64,000 nucleotides of DNA from Massilia sp. 9I (GTDB lineage Bacteria; Pseudomonadota; Gammaproteobacteria; Burkholderiales; Burkholderiaceae_D), in contig NZ_LR733275.1 of assembly GCF_902506415.1 (NCBI RefSeq), positions 1,775,795-1,839,794 on the forward strand. The letters are read 5' to 3'. Below, in pieces: positions 50,074 to 58,314 of the stretch. The position numbers were made by a program, and so were the translations under genes. The notes beneath the pieces are model-generated. The model was not told the DNA's origin. It searched no databases and was given only the letters and a program-made list of their open reading frames with translations. Position 1 is the first letter of the stretch. Each line of letters starts with the position of its first letter.

Positions 50074-50571
50074 TCAGAACAGGAACTGCAGGGCCAGGGT
50101 AAACACGTTCGGCTTGAGCGCGCTCGGCTTTTCGCGCGGCAGGCGTTCGACTTCGAGCGTGACGGCCGCGTTCGGGGTGATCGAGTACTGCAGGCCGAAG
50201 GCGCCGTAGGCGCCGGTATCGGTCTTCTTGCCGAGGGCCGTGGGCACCGGCAGCGCCTGGCGGCGGGTCTGGCCCACGCCCACCTTGCCATAGGCCGACA
50301 GCTTCTCGGTGAGCGGCACGCTCGGCTTGACGGCAATGTACATGCCATAGCCGTTCTTCAGGTCCACGGCGCCGCCTTCCAGCGCGAGCTGCGGCTTGAG
50401 CTGGTAGCCGGCGAAGACTTTCGGGCTGGCCTTGGTGGCGGCGCCGACGTAGTCCACGCCTGACTCGCCCGCGCCCGCATAGGCCTGCGGGGCGGTGCGC
50501 ACCGGTTCGGCCGCCTGGACGGCGCCGGCGGCGATCAAACCTGCGAAGAGAACGGCCAACACTTTTTGCAT
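50074..50571 (-). CDS. Small outer-membrane beta-barrel protein
   Basis: The 165-residue product has a Sec leader (MQKVLAVLFAGLIAAGAVQA) and then alternating hydrophobic and polar strands such as YGMYIAVKPSVPLTEKLSAYG and KTDTGAYGAFGLQYSITPN, ending in LALQFLF, a C-terminal aromatic typical of outer-membrane barrels. About eight strands fit the OmpA/OmpX-size barrel. No function is clear. It has its own promoter region and stands between the S9 peptidase gene (convergent) and the end of the cphA' operon. Confidence 0.8.
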   Translation of the reverse strand: MQKVLAVLFAGLIAAGAVQAAEPVRTAPQAYAGAGESGVDYVGAATKASPKVFAGYQLKPQLALEGGAVDLKNGYGMYIAVKPSVPLTEKLSAYGKVGVGQTRRQALPVPTALGKKTDTGAYGAFGLQYSITPNAAVTLEVERLPREKPSALKPNVFTLALQFLF

Positions 50572-50740
50572 TACCTGGTCCTTCCGAATTCGGGCCGGTC
50601 CGCTGTCGTTGGGAGCAGGCCGGTTTATGGATGAGCAAGGTAACAGTTGAACGCGCGCATTAAAATAGCAATTTGTAACGAAATGCAAAAGATGAGCGCA
50701 TAAATGGCCAGTTCACTATCGATTTAAGGGTGATCTAAGT

Positions 50741-50767
50741 AAAAACGCCCCGTGGAAGGGGCGTTTT
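50741..50767 (-). terminator. Terminator of the iaaA-cphB-cphA' operon
   Basis: AAAACGCCCC (50742-50751) and GGGGCGTTTT (50758-50767) form a perfect 10-bp stem with a six-base loop. Read on the minus strand it is followed by T residues (A run at 50741-50745) and it lies 22 bases after the cphA' stop. Confidence 0.85.
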
Positions 50768-50788
50768 GGCATTTCCGCGACAGGTGGG

Positions 50789-53380
50789 TCAGATCGCTTC
50801 GGTCTCGATCTTGCGCGCCAGTTCCGGCTTGTCCGGGCGAATCGCATCGGTCAGCTCGGACAGGGTGGTGCCGCAGCCGAACACCAGCACGTCGCCCGGC
50901 TGGCACAGCGACAGGCCGTGGCGGATCGCCTGGCGCGAGTCCAGCACCACGCTCAGCGAATCGTCGGCCAGCTTGCCCAGCTTGGCGCCGCGCACCAGCA
51001 GCGTGGCGGTCTCGCCCTGCGGGCGGCCGCGGTTCTCGGTCTCGAACACCACCAGGTCGTCGAAGCCGGCGGCGCAGGTGCGGCCGATGTCGATGAGGTC
51101 GGCGTCGCGTCGATCGCCCGGCGCCGCCACCACACCGACCAGGCGGCCGGCGCTCATGGCGCGCGCGCTTTCGGCCAGAGCCGCATAGGCGGCGCAGTTG
51201 TGGGCGTAGTCGACGATCACGGTGACGCCGTCGACGTCGAACACGTTGGAACGGATCGGGTTGTGCTTGGCGTCGGACACGAAGCTCTTCAAGCCTTCCG
51301 CAATCTCGGCGTTGCCGAAACCATGAGCGGTGAGGGCGCCCGCCGCAGCCAGGGCATTGGCGATGTTGAAGCGCGCCGCACCGCCCAGCGAGACCGGCAT
51401 GTCGCGCGCGTCGAGCAGGGCCTCGTGGCGCACGCCGTTGGCCAGCACCAGCGTATGGTCCTGCAGGTAGAGTGCGCGCCCGCCGTTCTCCAGATGGCGC
51501 AGCAGCACCGGGTTGTCGGCGTCGAGGGCGAAGTAGATGATCTCCACGCCATCGCGCAAGGATTCGGCCATCGCCACGCAGTAGTCATCCTCGGCATTGA
51601 GCACCACGGCGCGCGAGGCGCGCCCCGCCACCACCGCCTTGACCTTGGCCAGGTCGTCCAGGGTTTCGACGCCGTCCAGGCCCAGGTGGTCGCTGGACAC
51701 GTTCAGCACCACCGACACGTCGACCCGGTCATAGGCCAGGCCGCGCTTGAGGATGCCGCCGCGCGCCGTTTCCAGCACCGCGAAATCGACGCAGGGGTCG
51801 GACAGCACGCTGCGCGCCGAGTGGTAGCCGGTGCAGTCGCCCTTCATGGTCGGGGCGCCGTCGACGTATACGCCTTCGGTGGTGGTCACGCCGGTGCGCA
51901 GGCCCGCCAGGCGGGTGGCATGGGCGATCAGCAGCGAAGTCGTGGTCTTGCCGTTGGTGCCGGTGATGGCCACGGTCGGGATGCGGCCGTCGCACTCGCC
52001 GAACAGGGCGTCGACGATGGCAGCGCCGGCGTCGCGCGGGGTGCCGCGGCTCGGATACTGGTGCATGCGGATGCCGGGCGCCGCGTTGACTTCGATGATG
52101 CCGCCGCGCTGCGCGCGCAGGGGCTTCGAGATGTCCTGGCAGACGATATCGATGCCAGCCACGTCCAGGCCGATGGTGCGCGCCGCGCGGATGCAGATGT
52201 CGCGCGTCTCTTCCGGCAGCAAGTCGGTCACGTCTTCGGCGGTGCCGCCGGTGGACAGGTTGGCGTTGCCGCGCAGGTCGGCGCTCACGCCCGCATCGAG
52301 CACGGTGTCGAAGTCGTAGCCCTGCTTGGCCAGGGTTTCCTCGGCCAGCGCGTCCATCGGGATCTTGGTGAGGATGTTGGTGTGACCCTCGCCGCGCGCC
52401 GGGTTGCGGTTCTCGGTCTCGACCAGGGCGCGGATGGTCGAATGGCCGTCGCCGACGACACAGGGTGGACGCCGCCAGGAGGCGGCGGCAATCTTGCGGC
52501 CCGTCACCAGAACGCGGTAGTCGCGGCCCTCCAGGTGCTCTTCGACGATGATCTTGCGGCCATAGTTGCGCGCGTGGGCGAAGGCGCGCGCCACTTCTTC
52601 AGGCGTGGCGCAGTTGGTGGTCACACCCTTGCCCTGGTTGCCGTCGAGCGGCTTGACCGTGGCTGCGCCGTTCAGGCGGCGCGCCGCGCGCAGGGCTTCT
52701 TCCTCGGTACGAACGGTGGAACCTTGCGGCACCGGCACGCCGGCCGCTTCCAGCAGGGCCTTGGTCAGCTGCTTGTCGCTGGCGATGCCGACCGCGATCG
52801 AGTTGGTGGCGCCGGTGACGGTCGCCTGCAGGCGCTTCTGGCGGCTGCCCCAGCCCAGCTGGAACAGATTGGCTTCGTCGGTGAGGCGCAGCGCCGGGAT
52901 GCCGCGGCGCAAGGCTGCCTGCACCACCGCATTGGTGCTGGTGCCGATCGCATAGTCTTCGGCAGTCTCGCGCAGTTCGCGCAGGGCGGCCTCGAGCTCA
53001 TAGCCGCGGTCTTCGGCCAGTGCATGGACCAGGTCGAGCGCGATGCGCAGCGACGCGGTGGCGACCTGTTCGATGCCGTAGCCGCACACCACGCGGCGGC
53101 TGCGCGGGGCGCCCGGCACCGCCAGGGTGGCCTTGACGTCGCCGCCGGGAGCGCCGGCCAGGCGCTGGAGTTCCATCACGACCGGTTCGACCGCCTCCAC
53201 CAGCAGGGCGTCGTCGGCCAGGCGCACGGCGGCGTCGGGCGGCAAGCCTGGCAGCAGGGCGAACAGGCGGGCGGCGAAACCGGCCGCTTTGGTCGCGCCG
53301 TCGTCGATGACTGCCATCAGGCAGGGGCTGCCGGCATACAGGTTGGGGCCGCGCAGCAGGCGTTTTTCCTTGATTTTCAT
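50789..53380 (-). CDS. Second cyanophycin synthetase (CphA paralogue)
   Basis: This 863-residue paralogue of the synthetase at 45348 has the same three domains: the N-terminal KEKRLLRGPNLYAGSPCL, the ATP-grasp domain with KPLDGNQGKGVT and NLSTGGTAEDVTDLLPEE, and the Mur-ligase-like domain with GTNGKTTTSLLIAH, DYAHNCAA and APGDRRDADLID. All motifs are intact, so it should be active, alone or together with the other synthetase. Other betaproteobacteria, such as Cupriavidus necator, also carry two synthetases. The ATG overlaps the cyanophycinase TGA by four bases (ATGA), so it is translated together with the degrading enzymes. I call it cphA' informally. Confidence 0.95.
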   Translation of the reverse strand: MKIKEKRLLRGPNLYAGSPCLMAVIDDGATKAAGFAARLFALLPGLPPDAAVRLADDALLVEAVEPVVMELQRLAGAPGGDVKATLAVPGAPRSRRVVCGYGIEQVATASLRIALDLVHALAEDRGYELEAALRELRETAEDYAIGTSTNAVVQAALRRGIPALRLTDEANLFQLGWGSRQKRLQATVTGATNSIAVGIASDKQLTKALLEAAGVPVPQGSTVRTEEEALRAARRLNGAATVKPLDGNQGKGVTTNCATPEEVARAFAHARNYGRKIIVEEHLEGRDYRVLVTGRKIAAASWRRPPCVVGDGHSTIRALVETENRNPARGEGHTNILTKIPMDALAEETLAKQGYDFDTVLDAGVSADLRGNANLSTGGTAEDVTDLLPEETRDICIRAARTIGLDVAGIDIVCQDISKPLRAQRGGIIEVNAAPGIRMHQYPSRGTPRDAGAAIVDALFGECDGRIPTVAITGTNGKTTTSLLIAHATRLAGLRTGVTTTEGVYVDGAPTMKGDCTGYHSARSVLSDPCVDFAVLETARGGILKRGLAYDRVDVSVVLNVSSDHLGLDGVETLDDLAKVKAVVAGRASRAVVLNAEDDYCVAMAESLRDGVEIIYFALDADNPVLLRHLENGGRALYLQDHTLVLANGVRHEALLDARDMPVSLGGAARFNIANALAAAGALTAHGFGNAEIAEGLKSFVSDAKHNPIRSNVFDVDGVTVIVDYAHNCAAYAALAESARAMSAGRLVGVVAAPGDRRDADLIDIGRTCAAGFDDLVVFETENRGRPQGETATLLVRGAKLGKLADDSLSVVLDSRQAIRHGLSLCQPGDVLVFGCGTTLSELTDAIRPDKPELARKIETEAI

Positions 53381-54252
53381 GAAATCGGGTTCCGTTTCGT
53401 TACATTTTCCAAAAAATCGAGCAGCGGCAGCGGCAGGCTCTTGGCCGGATCGCTGCCGGGGGCGGGCAGGCGGTAGCTCGAGCCGGCCGGCAGCAGGTGC
53501 AGGCGGACGTCGATCAGCTCCGGGGTGTCGCGGTCCTTGATGTCGGCCACGTTGGTGATCATGGTGCGGCCATCGACGATGGTGACGGCGCCCTGGCCCA
53601 GCACTTCGATGCCGGAGCCGATGTCCACCACCAGGGCGGTGTCCTCGTCGATGCCGATGCCCTGCAAATACGGGTTCTGGGCCACCACGCTGAGCAGGCG
53701 CGAGAGGCGCTGGCGTTCCGAGAAGTGCTGGTCGACCACCACGCGGTGCAGGAAGCCGAGGCCCGCGCCCAGGCTCACCGAGCCTTTTTCGGGCAGGATC
53801 TCGGCGCGGCCCTGGGCCAGCATGTGGCCCGACATGGCCGACGCCCCGGCGCTGGTGCCGCCGATGGTGGCGCCGCGCACCTTGAGCGCGACGTGCATCG
53901 CGGCGTCCAGGGCACTGCCGCCGATCAGGGCCAGCAGGCGCTTCTGGTCGCCGCCGGTCATGAAGATGCCGGTAGCCTCGTCGACCAGGCGCACGAATTC
54001 CTCGCTGTTGGCGTCCTGACGGCTGGTCACCTGGACGTGGCGGCGGCGCTCGACGCCAAGCGTGCCGAAGGCCTCGTCATAGATGCCCCACATCTCGTCG
54101 GCGATGGTGCTGGCGGCGGTGATCACGACGATGTTCGCGTCGGCGCCGCCGGCCAGTTCAACGAAACGCGTCAGGATTTCCATCTCGCGCTTGCGGTCCT
54201 CGTGGCCGCCGATGATGACGAGGTGGCCGTTCTTCTGTTCCTGTTCGCTCAT
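53377..54252 (-). CDS. cphB: Cyanophycinase
   Basis: The 291-residue serine peptidase (family S51) cuts cyanophycin into beta-Asp-Arg dipeptides. The nucleophile is Ser134 in GATIGGTSAGASAMSG; FMTGGDQKRLL supplies the oxyanion region and GLGFLHRVVVDQHFSERQRL, with its conserved His, follows. LVIIGGHEDRK at the N-terminus is typical. Size matches the intracellular CphB type, and there is no signal peptide, so it mobilises the cell's own store. It starts three bases after the isoaspartyl peptidase stop and overlaps the second synthetase gene. Confidence 0.95.
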   Translation of the reverse strand: MSEQEQKNGHLVIIGGHEDRKREMEILTRFVELAGGADANIVVITAASTIADEMWGIYDEAFGTLGVERRRHVQVTSRQDANSEEFVRLVDEATGIFMTGGDQKRLLALIGGSALDAAMHVALKVRGATIGGTSAGASAMSGHMLAQGRAEILPEKGSVSLGAGLGFLHRVVVDQHFSERQRLSRLLSVVAQNPYLQGIGIDEDTALVVDIGSGIEVLGQGAVTIVDGRTMITNVADIKDRDTPELIDVRLHLLPAGSSYRLPAPGSDPAKSLPLPLLDFLENVTKRNPIS

Positions 54253-54255
54253 GGT

Positions 54256-55167
54256 TTACCGTTGGGTCATTTTCGAATAGGGCATGCCCTGGTTGCAGTA
54301 GGCGCCGGCCTCCGTACGGGTGACGCCGATCAGGCCGACGTCGACGTCCTTGTCGAACAGCTCGACACCGCGCTTGAGGGCTTCCTCGAGCGACATGCCG
54401 TGTTCGATCCAGCCGTAGACCGTGCGCGCCAGCAGGTGGCGCACGATGTGTTCGCCGATGCCGGTGGCGGCGATGGCGCCCAGCGAGCCGGCATAAAAGC
54501 CGCTGCCGATGATCGGGCTGTCGCCCACGCGTCCCAGCAGGCTGGGAGCGGAGCCGCCGGTGGAGCACGCTACCGCGAAGTGGCCGTCCGGGCCGCGCAC
54601 CACGGCGCCGACGGTGTCGCAGGCGCTCGACTTGGGCAGCTGCAGTGGGGTCTTGTAGTTCCAGAAGCGATCGAACAGGCGGTTGTCGATGCCCGGCATC
54701 AGGGGCACCGAACCGCTCAGCTCCTGCATCAGCTTGCGGTGGTCGTTGCGCTGGCGCTCCGAGATCGGCGCGCTGGCGGGCATGCCAAGGGTACGGGCCA
54801 GGCGCGTGGCGCCTTCGCCGGCCAGCATCACGTGCGGGGTATCGGCGATCGCGCGCGCCAGCTTGACCGGGTTCTTCACGTCGCGTACGCAGGCCACGGC
54901 GCCCAGCTTGCCGCGGGTATCCATGATCGAGGCGTCCATCTCGATGGTCTCGCCATCCAGGCCCAGGGTGGCGCCGCAGCCGGCGTTGAAGCGGCCGTCG
55001 TCTTCCAGGGTGGTAACGGCGATAATGGCGGCATCGAGGGCGTCGCCGTTGACTTCGAGCTGGCCCAGCGCGCGGCGCGCGGCCAGCACGCAGCCATCTT
55101 CGTTCTCCTTCGGTGCGCCCGCGCCGCCGTGTACGACGACAGCGCCAGCCTGATGCATGTTGCTCAT
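54256..55167 (-). CDS. iaaA: Isoaspartyl peptidase / L-asparaginase (Ntn hydrolase)
   Basis: The 303-residue protein is a plant-type asparaginase. It is made as a precursor that cuts itself in front of Thr185 in SSACDTVGAVVRG to free the catalytic threonine; VVHGGAGAP at the N-terminus, NAGCGATLG and STGGSAPSLLGRVGDSPIIG are the family signatures. In a cyanophycin operon it should hydrolyse the beta-Asp-Arg dipeptide released by cyanophycinase to free aspartate and arginine. It is the first gene of the minus-strand unit with cphB and the second cphA. Confidence 0.95.
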   Translation of the reverse strand: MSNMHQAGAVVVHGGAGAPKENEDGCVLAARRALGQLEVNGDALDAAIIAVTTLEDDGRFNAGCGATLGLDGETIEMDASIMDTRGKLGAVACVRDVKNPVKLARAIADTPHVMLAGEGATRLARTLGMPASAPISERQRNDHRKLMQELSGSVPLMPGIDNRLFDRFWNYKTPLQLPKSSACDTVGAVVRGPDGHFAVACSTGGSAPSLLGRVGDSPIIGSGFYAGSLGAIAATGIGEHIVRHLLARTVYGWIEHGMSLEEALKRGVELFDKDVDVGLIGVTRTEAGAYCNQGMPYSKMTQR

Positions 55168-55288
55168 GTAATCCTTGTTGTGGTGCGTTGCACTATGCGT
55201 TTGTTGTCACGCAGTTAAGACCTGCATTATCCGTGCCAGCGCGCATGCACCATATCGGTACCGTTGCCGTGCTTGTGTAAGAAGTTGC

Positions 55289-55771
55289 TTACAGGGGACG
55301 GCCCGGGGCCGTATACAGGAGGGAGGCGCCGCCCAGGGCGCGCCGCAGGGCGGAGACAAGTTCCAGGCGCGCCGAAGGTGTCAGAAAACGCCCAATCTCG
55401 ACGCGCACGCCGCGCGCCTCGATCAGGACCAGGGTGCGTATGCCGGCATCCGGCAGGCTGACCCGCGCATGGCTGGGATCGAGCTTGACCTCCAGGTGGC
55501 GCGTGCCGTCGGCGCGCTCGACCAGCAGGCAGCCTTCCTGCAGGCGGATGCGCTCGTGGTCGAGGGCGTGGCGGCAGTAGTGGAGCAGGGCGGCGCCCAC
55601 CGCCGTGGTCTCGATCAGGGCGAAGGCCAGCACCATCCAGGCGCCGCGCAGGGTAAAGATCAGTGCAATGCCGAGCGTGGCCGTGCACAGCAGCGCGTAG
55701 ACCGCCAGCGCCTGGCGCGGCGTCAGCGAGCAGTTGCGCTTCATGAGCCATTCGGAAGGGTGCGGGTCCAT
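55289..55771 (-). CDS. DUF2244 membrane protein
   Basis: A 160-residue protein with the family start WLMKRNCSLTPRQ, two membrane helices (about residues 22-42 and 47-68) and a C-terminal soluble domain rich in beta strands. The DUF2244 family is widespread in proteobacteria, often near cytochrome oxidase genes, and its function is unknown. ATG 55771 includes the conserved EWLMKRN stretch; ATG 55744 would begin inside it at MKRN. It is divergent from the Hsp70-like gene. Confidence 0.82.
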   Translation of the reverse strand: MDPHPSEWLMKRNCSLTPRQALAVYALLCTATLGIALIFTLRGAWMVLAFALIETTAVGAALLHYCRHALDHERIRLQEGCLLVERADGTRHLEVKLDPSHARVSLPDAGIRTLVLIEARGVRVEIGRFLTPSARLELVSALRRALGGASLLYTAPGRPL

Positions 55772-55894
55772 GGATTGATGGGCTGTCAATACCGTGTATG
55801 CCAGTTTGCCACAAGCGGGAAAAATGGAACGCCCGGGGATTCCATGCCGCTGGTTATCTGTTACCATACCGCCCCTCCCAATGAAAAGGTTCTT

Positions 55895-57160
55895 ATGGCG
55901 CTCGCTTGCGGCGTTGACTTCGGCACGTCCAATTCCACCGTCGGCTGGCTCTCCGGCAGCAGTGCGCAGCCCGGCAGCAGCGCGCTGCTCGCGCTCGAGG
56001 ACGGCAAGGCGACCCTGCCCTCGGTCGTGTTCTTCAACGCGGACGACGACCAGGTGAGCTACGGGCGCGCCGCGCTGGCCGAGTACCTGGAAGGCTATGA
56101 GGGCCGCCTGATGCGCTCCCTGAAAAGCCTGCTCGGCACCAGCCTGATCGACGGCCAGACCGAAGTGGCCGGGCGCGCGCTGCCGTTCAAGGGCCTGTTG
56201 GCCCAGTTCATCGGCGAGGTCAAGCGCCGCGCCGAACGCCAGGCCGGACGCGAGTTCGGCAGCGCCGTGCTGGGCCGTCCCGTGTATTTCATCGACGACG
56301 ACGTCGACGCCGACCGCCGCGCCCAGGACACGCTGGAAGAAGTGGCCCGTTCGGTGGGCTTCCGCGAGGTGAGCTTCCAGTACGAGCCGATCGCCGCCGC
56401 TTTCGATTACGAATCGCGCATCGAGCGCGAGGAACTGGTCCTCATTGCCGACATCGGCGGCGGTACTTCGGACTTCTCGCTGGTACGCCTCGGTCCCGAG
56501 CGCGCCGGGCGGGTCGAACGGCGCGAGGACATCCTCGCCAACGGCGGCGTGCACATCGGCGGCACCGATTTCGACAAGTACCTGAGCCTGGCCAGCGTGA
56601 TGCCGCTGCTCGGCTACGGCAGCACGCTGCTGTCGGGGGCCGCGATCCCGTCCAGCTATTACTTCAACCTGGCCACCTGGCACACCATCAACCAGGCCTA
56701 CACCCGCAAGAACATCGCCCAGCTGGCCGACCTGGTGCGCGACGCCGCCGAACCGGCCAGGATGGCGCGCCTGCAGCAGCTGATCGACGAGCGCGCCGGC
56801 CACTGGCTGGCGATCCAGGTCGAGGCGGCCAAGATCGGGCTGTCCGGCAGCCCCAGCGTCACTTTGGCGCTGGACCGGCTTGCCCCGCCCGAATCGCTGC
56901 TGCTGACGCGTGAAGGCTTCGAGGAAGCGATCGCCCAGCTGGTCGACAGCGTCGGGGCCACGGTGCTGCGCCTGTTTTCCGAAGCGGGGGTGGAGCCGGA
57001 TGCGGTGGATACGGTATTCTTTACGGGCGGTTCGAGCGGCGTGTCGCTGCTGCGCGAAGGCATCGCCGCGCTGGTGCCGCGTGCGCGCAAGGTCGAGGGC
57101 GACCTGTTCGGCAGCATCGGCGCCGGGCTGGCCCTGGACGCGCTGCGCAAATTCGGCTGA
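55895..57160 (+). CDS. Short Hsp70-family protein (YegD-like)
   Basis: The 421-residue protein is an Hsp70-type ATPase domain: the phosphate-1 loop is GVDFGTSNSTVGW, phosphate-2 is IADIGGGTSDFSLV, and VFFTGGSSGVSLLREGI gives the adenosine motif. It ends soon after, so it has no classical substrate-binding domain and should not work as an ordinary DnaK; E. coli YegD (about 450) is built the same way. Its role is unknown. ATG 55895 follows AAAAGG. A DEDDh exonuclease gene follows after 25 bases. Confidence 0.9.
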   Translation: MALACGVDFGTSNSTVGWLSGSSAQPGSSALLALEDGKATLPSVVFFNADDDQVSYGRAALAEYLEGYEGRLMRSLKSLLGTSLIDGQTEVAGRALPFKGLLAQFIGEVKRRAERQAGREFGSAVLGRPVYFIDDDVDADRRAQDTLEEVARSVGFREVSFQYEPIAAAFDYESRIEREELVLIADIGGGTSDFSLVRLGPERAGRVERREDILANGGVHIGGTDFDKYLSLASVMPLLGYGSTLLSGAAIPSSYYFNLATWHTINQAYTRKNIAQLADLVRDAAEPARMARLQQLIDERAGHWLAIQVEAAKIGLSGSPSVTLALDRLAPPESLLLTREGFEEAIAQLVDSVGATVLRLFSEAGVEPDAVDTVFFTGGSSGVSLLREGIAALVPRARKVEGDLFGSIGAGLALDALRKFG

Positions 57161-57185
57161 GCGGCATCAACATTGAGGATAGCCC

Positions 57186-57848
57186 ATGAGTGTGTTTGAA
57201 CGCCCGATCGTGATGCTCGACTTCGAGACCACCGGCCTGTCGCCCGAGATGGGCGACCGCATCACCGAAGTCGCCGCGCTGCGCATCGTCGGCGGCGAGA
57301 TCCGCGAGCGCTACGTCTCGCTGGTCAACTGCGGGGTGCGCATCCCATCCTTCATCACCCAGCTGACCGGCATCACCCAGGACATGGTCGATACCGCGCC
57401 GCCGAGCCAGAAGGTGGTGGCCGAGCTGCTCGACTTCATCGGCGGCGACATGCTGTCGGCCCACAATGCCAGCTTCGACGAGAAGTTCCTGAAGGCCGAA
57501 GGCTGGCGCATCGGCCGTCCGACCGGCCATTGCGGCCTGGTGTGCTCGCTGAAGCTGTCGCGCCGCCTGTTCCCGGGCCTGCCCAGCTACAAGCTCGGCA
57601 ACCTGTCCAGCCGCCTGGGCATCCAATTCCGCGGCACCGCCCACCGGGCCGAGGCCGATGCCGAAGTCGCCGCGGAAGTGCTGCTGCATGCGGCGCGCCA
57701 GCTCGGAAACTCGCATGGCCTGCAGCGGGTGGCGCCCGACCTGCTGGTCTCGGTCAACAAGCTGGCGGCGGCCAAGGTACCGGTCTTCCTGGATAAATAC
57801 GCTAGCCTGGAACGCGAGCGCAGGGAAGCCCAGCTGAAGGCGGCCTGA
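57186..57848 (+). CDS. DnaQ-like 3'-5' exonuclease
   Basis: The 220-residue protein is a DEDDh exonuclease: Asp12 and Glu14 in MLDFETTGLSP, Asp in AHNASFDEKFL, and His and Asp in AHRAEADAEVAAEVL. LTGITQDMV is a common family element. It lacks the clamp-binding motif and polymerase-binding tail of the epsilon subunit encoded at 28051, so it is a paralogue for repair or RNA/DNA trimming, perhaps like ExoX or the nuclease part of DinG-type helpers. It lies 25 bases behind the Hsp70-like gene and probably shares its transcript. Confidence 0.9.
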   Translation: MSVFERPIVMLDFETTGLSPEMGDRITEVAALRIVGGEIRERYVSLVNCGVRIPSFITQLTGITQDMVDTAPPSQKVVAELLDFIGGDMLSAHNASFDEKFLKAEGWRIGRPTGHCGLVCSLKLSRRLFPGLPSYKLGNLSSRLGIQFRGTAHRAEADAEVAAEVLLHAARQLGNSHGLQRVAPDLLVSVNKLAAAKVPVFLDKYASLERERREAQLKAA

Positions 57849-57858
57849 GCAAAAAGTC

Positions 57859-57889
57859 TTACACAACTGTCACAATCGCATTAGAATGC
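57859..57889 (+). promoter_or_regulatory. Promoter and palindrome of the probable zinc-uptake operon
   Basis: TTACAC (57859-57864) and TAGAAT (57882-57887) are spaced by 17 bases. The -10 is embedded in a perfect palindrome GCATT-AG-AATGC (57878-57889), a good place for a repressor. A start of transcription near 57894 would leave almost no leader before ATG 57897. Confidence 0.5.
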
Positions 57890-57896
57890 GGGCATC

Positions 57897-58238
57897 ATGA
57901 TTCGCCGCTCCGTGTTCCGTGTGCTCCTGTCGCTGGTGCTGCTGCTGTCGCAGCAGATGGCGATGTCGCACGCGCTGAGCCACTGGACCAGCCAGCTGGG
58001 CGGCCCCGCGGCCCAGAAGCTGGCGGGCGACTCCGAGCTGTCCAGCGCCTTTGCCCAGGACCGTAGCTGCGCCCAGTGTCTCGGGCTGGCCCAGCTTGCC
58101 GCCCCGCTTGCCAATTCCCCGCGCCAGTTCGTGCCGCCCGAGATGGGCGACGTGCTGGCGCTCGACGTCGCCGGCCATGTCTGGCGCCTCCATACGACGC
58201 GCGCCTACGATTCGCGCGCACCGCCCGTCCTCGGATAG
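57897..58238 (+). CDS. DUF2946-like small secreted protein
   Basis: A 113-residue protein with an N-terminal hydrophobic helix (about 6-24) that may be a signal peptide, followed by MSHALSHW, a CAQCLGLAQ motif (Cys pair) and the C-terminal YDSRAPP. The His-rich stretch, the CxxC and the YxSRAPP end resemble the DUF2946 family, which is often found with metal-uptake or copper genes. It is the first gene in a run with an outer-membrane channel and a zinc-type ABC system, so a role in metal handling is likely; this is inference from context. Confidence 0.7.
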   Translation: MIRRSVFRVLLSLVLLLSQQMAMSHALSHWTSQLGGPAAQKLAGDSELSSAFAQDRSCAQCLGLAQLAAPLANSPRQFVPPEMGDVLALDVAGHVWRLHTTRAYDSRAPPVLG

Positions 58239-58314
58239 ATCCCGCTTAGCCTGAACACTCCCGCCGGCATCGCCGCGGGCGCGTTCGCCTATCCCTATCC
58301 GAACCGGACGATCC

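Noticed and set aside
50918..53476. An 852-codon open frame on the plus strand opposite the second cphA
   Set aside because: Same reason as for the frame opposite the first synthetase; it also runs across the end of the cyanophycinase gene, which a real gene would not do.
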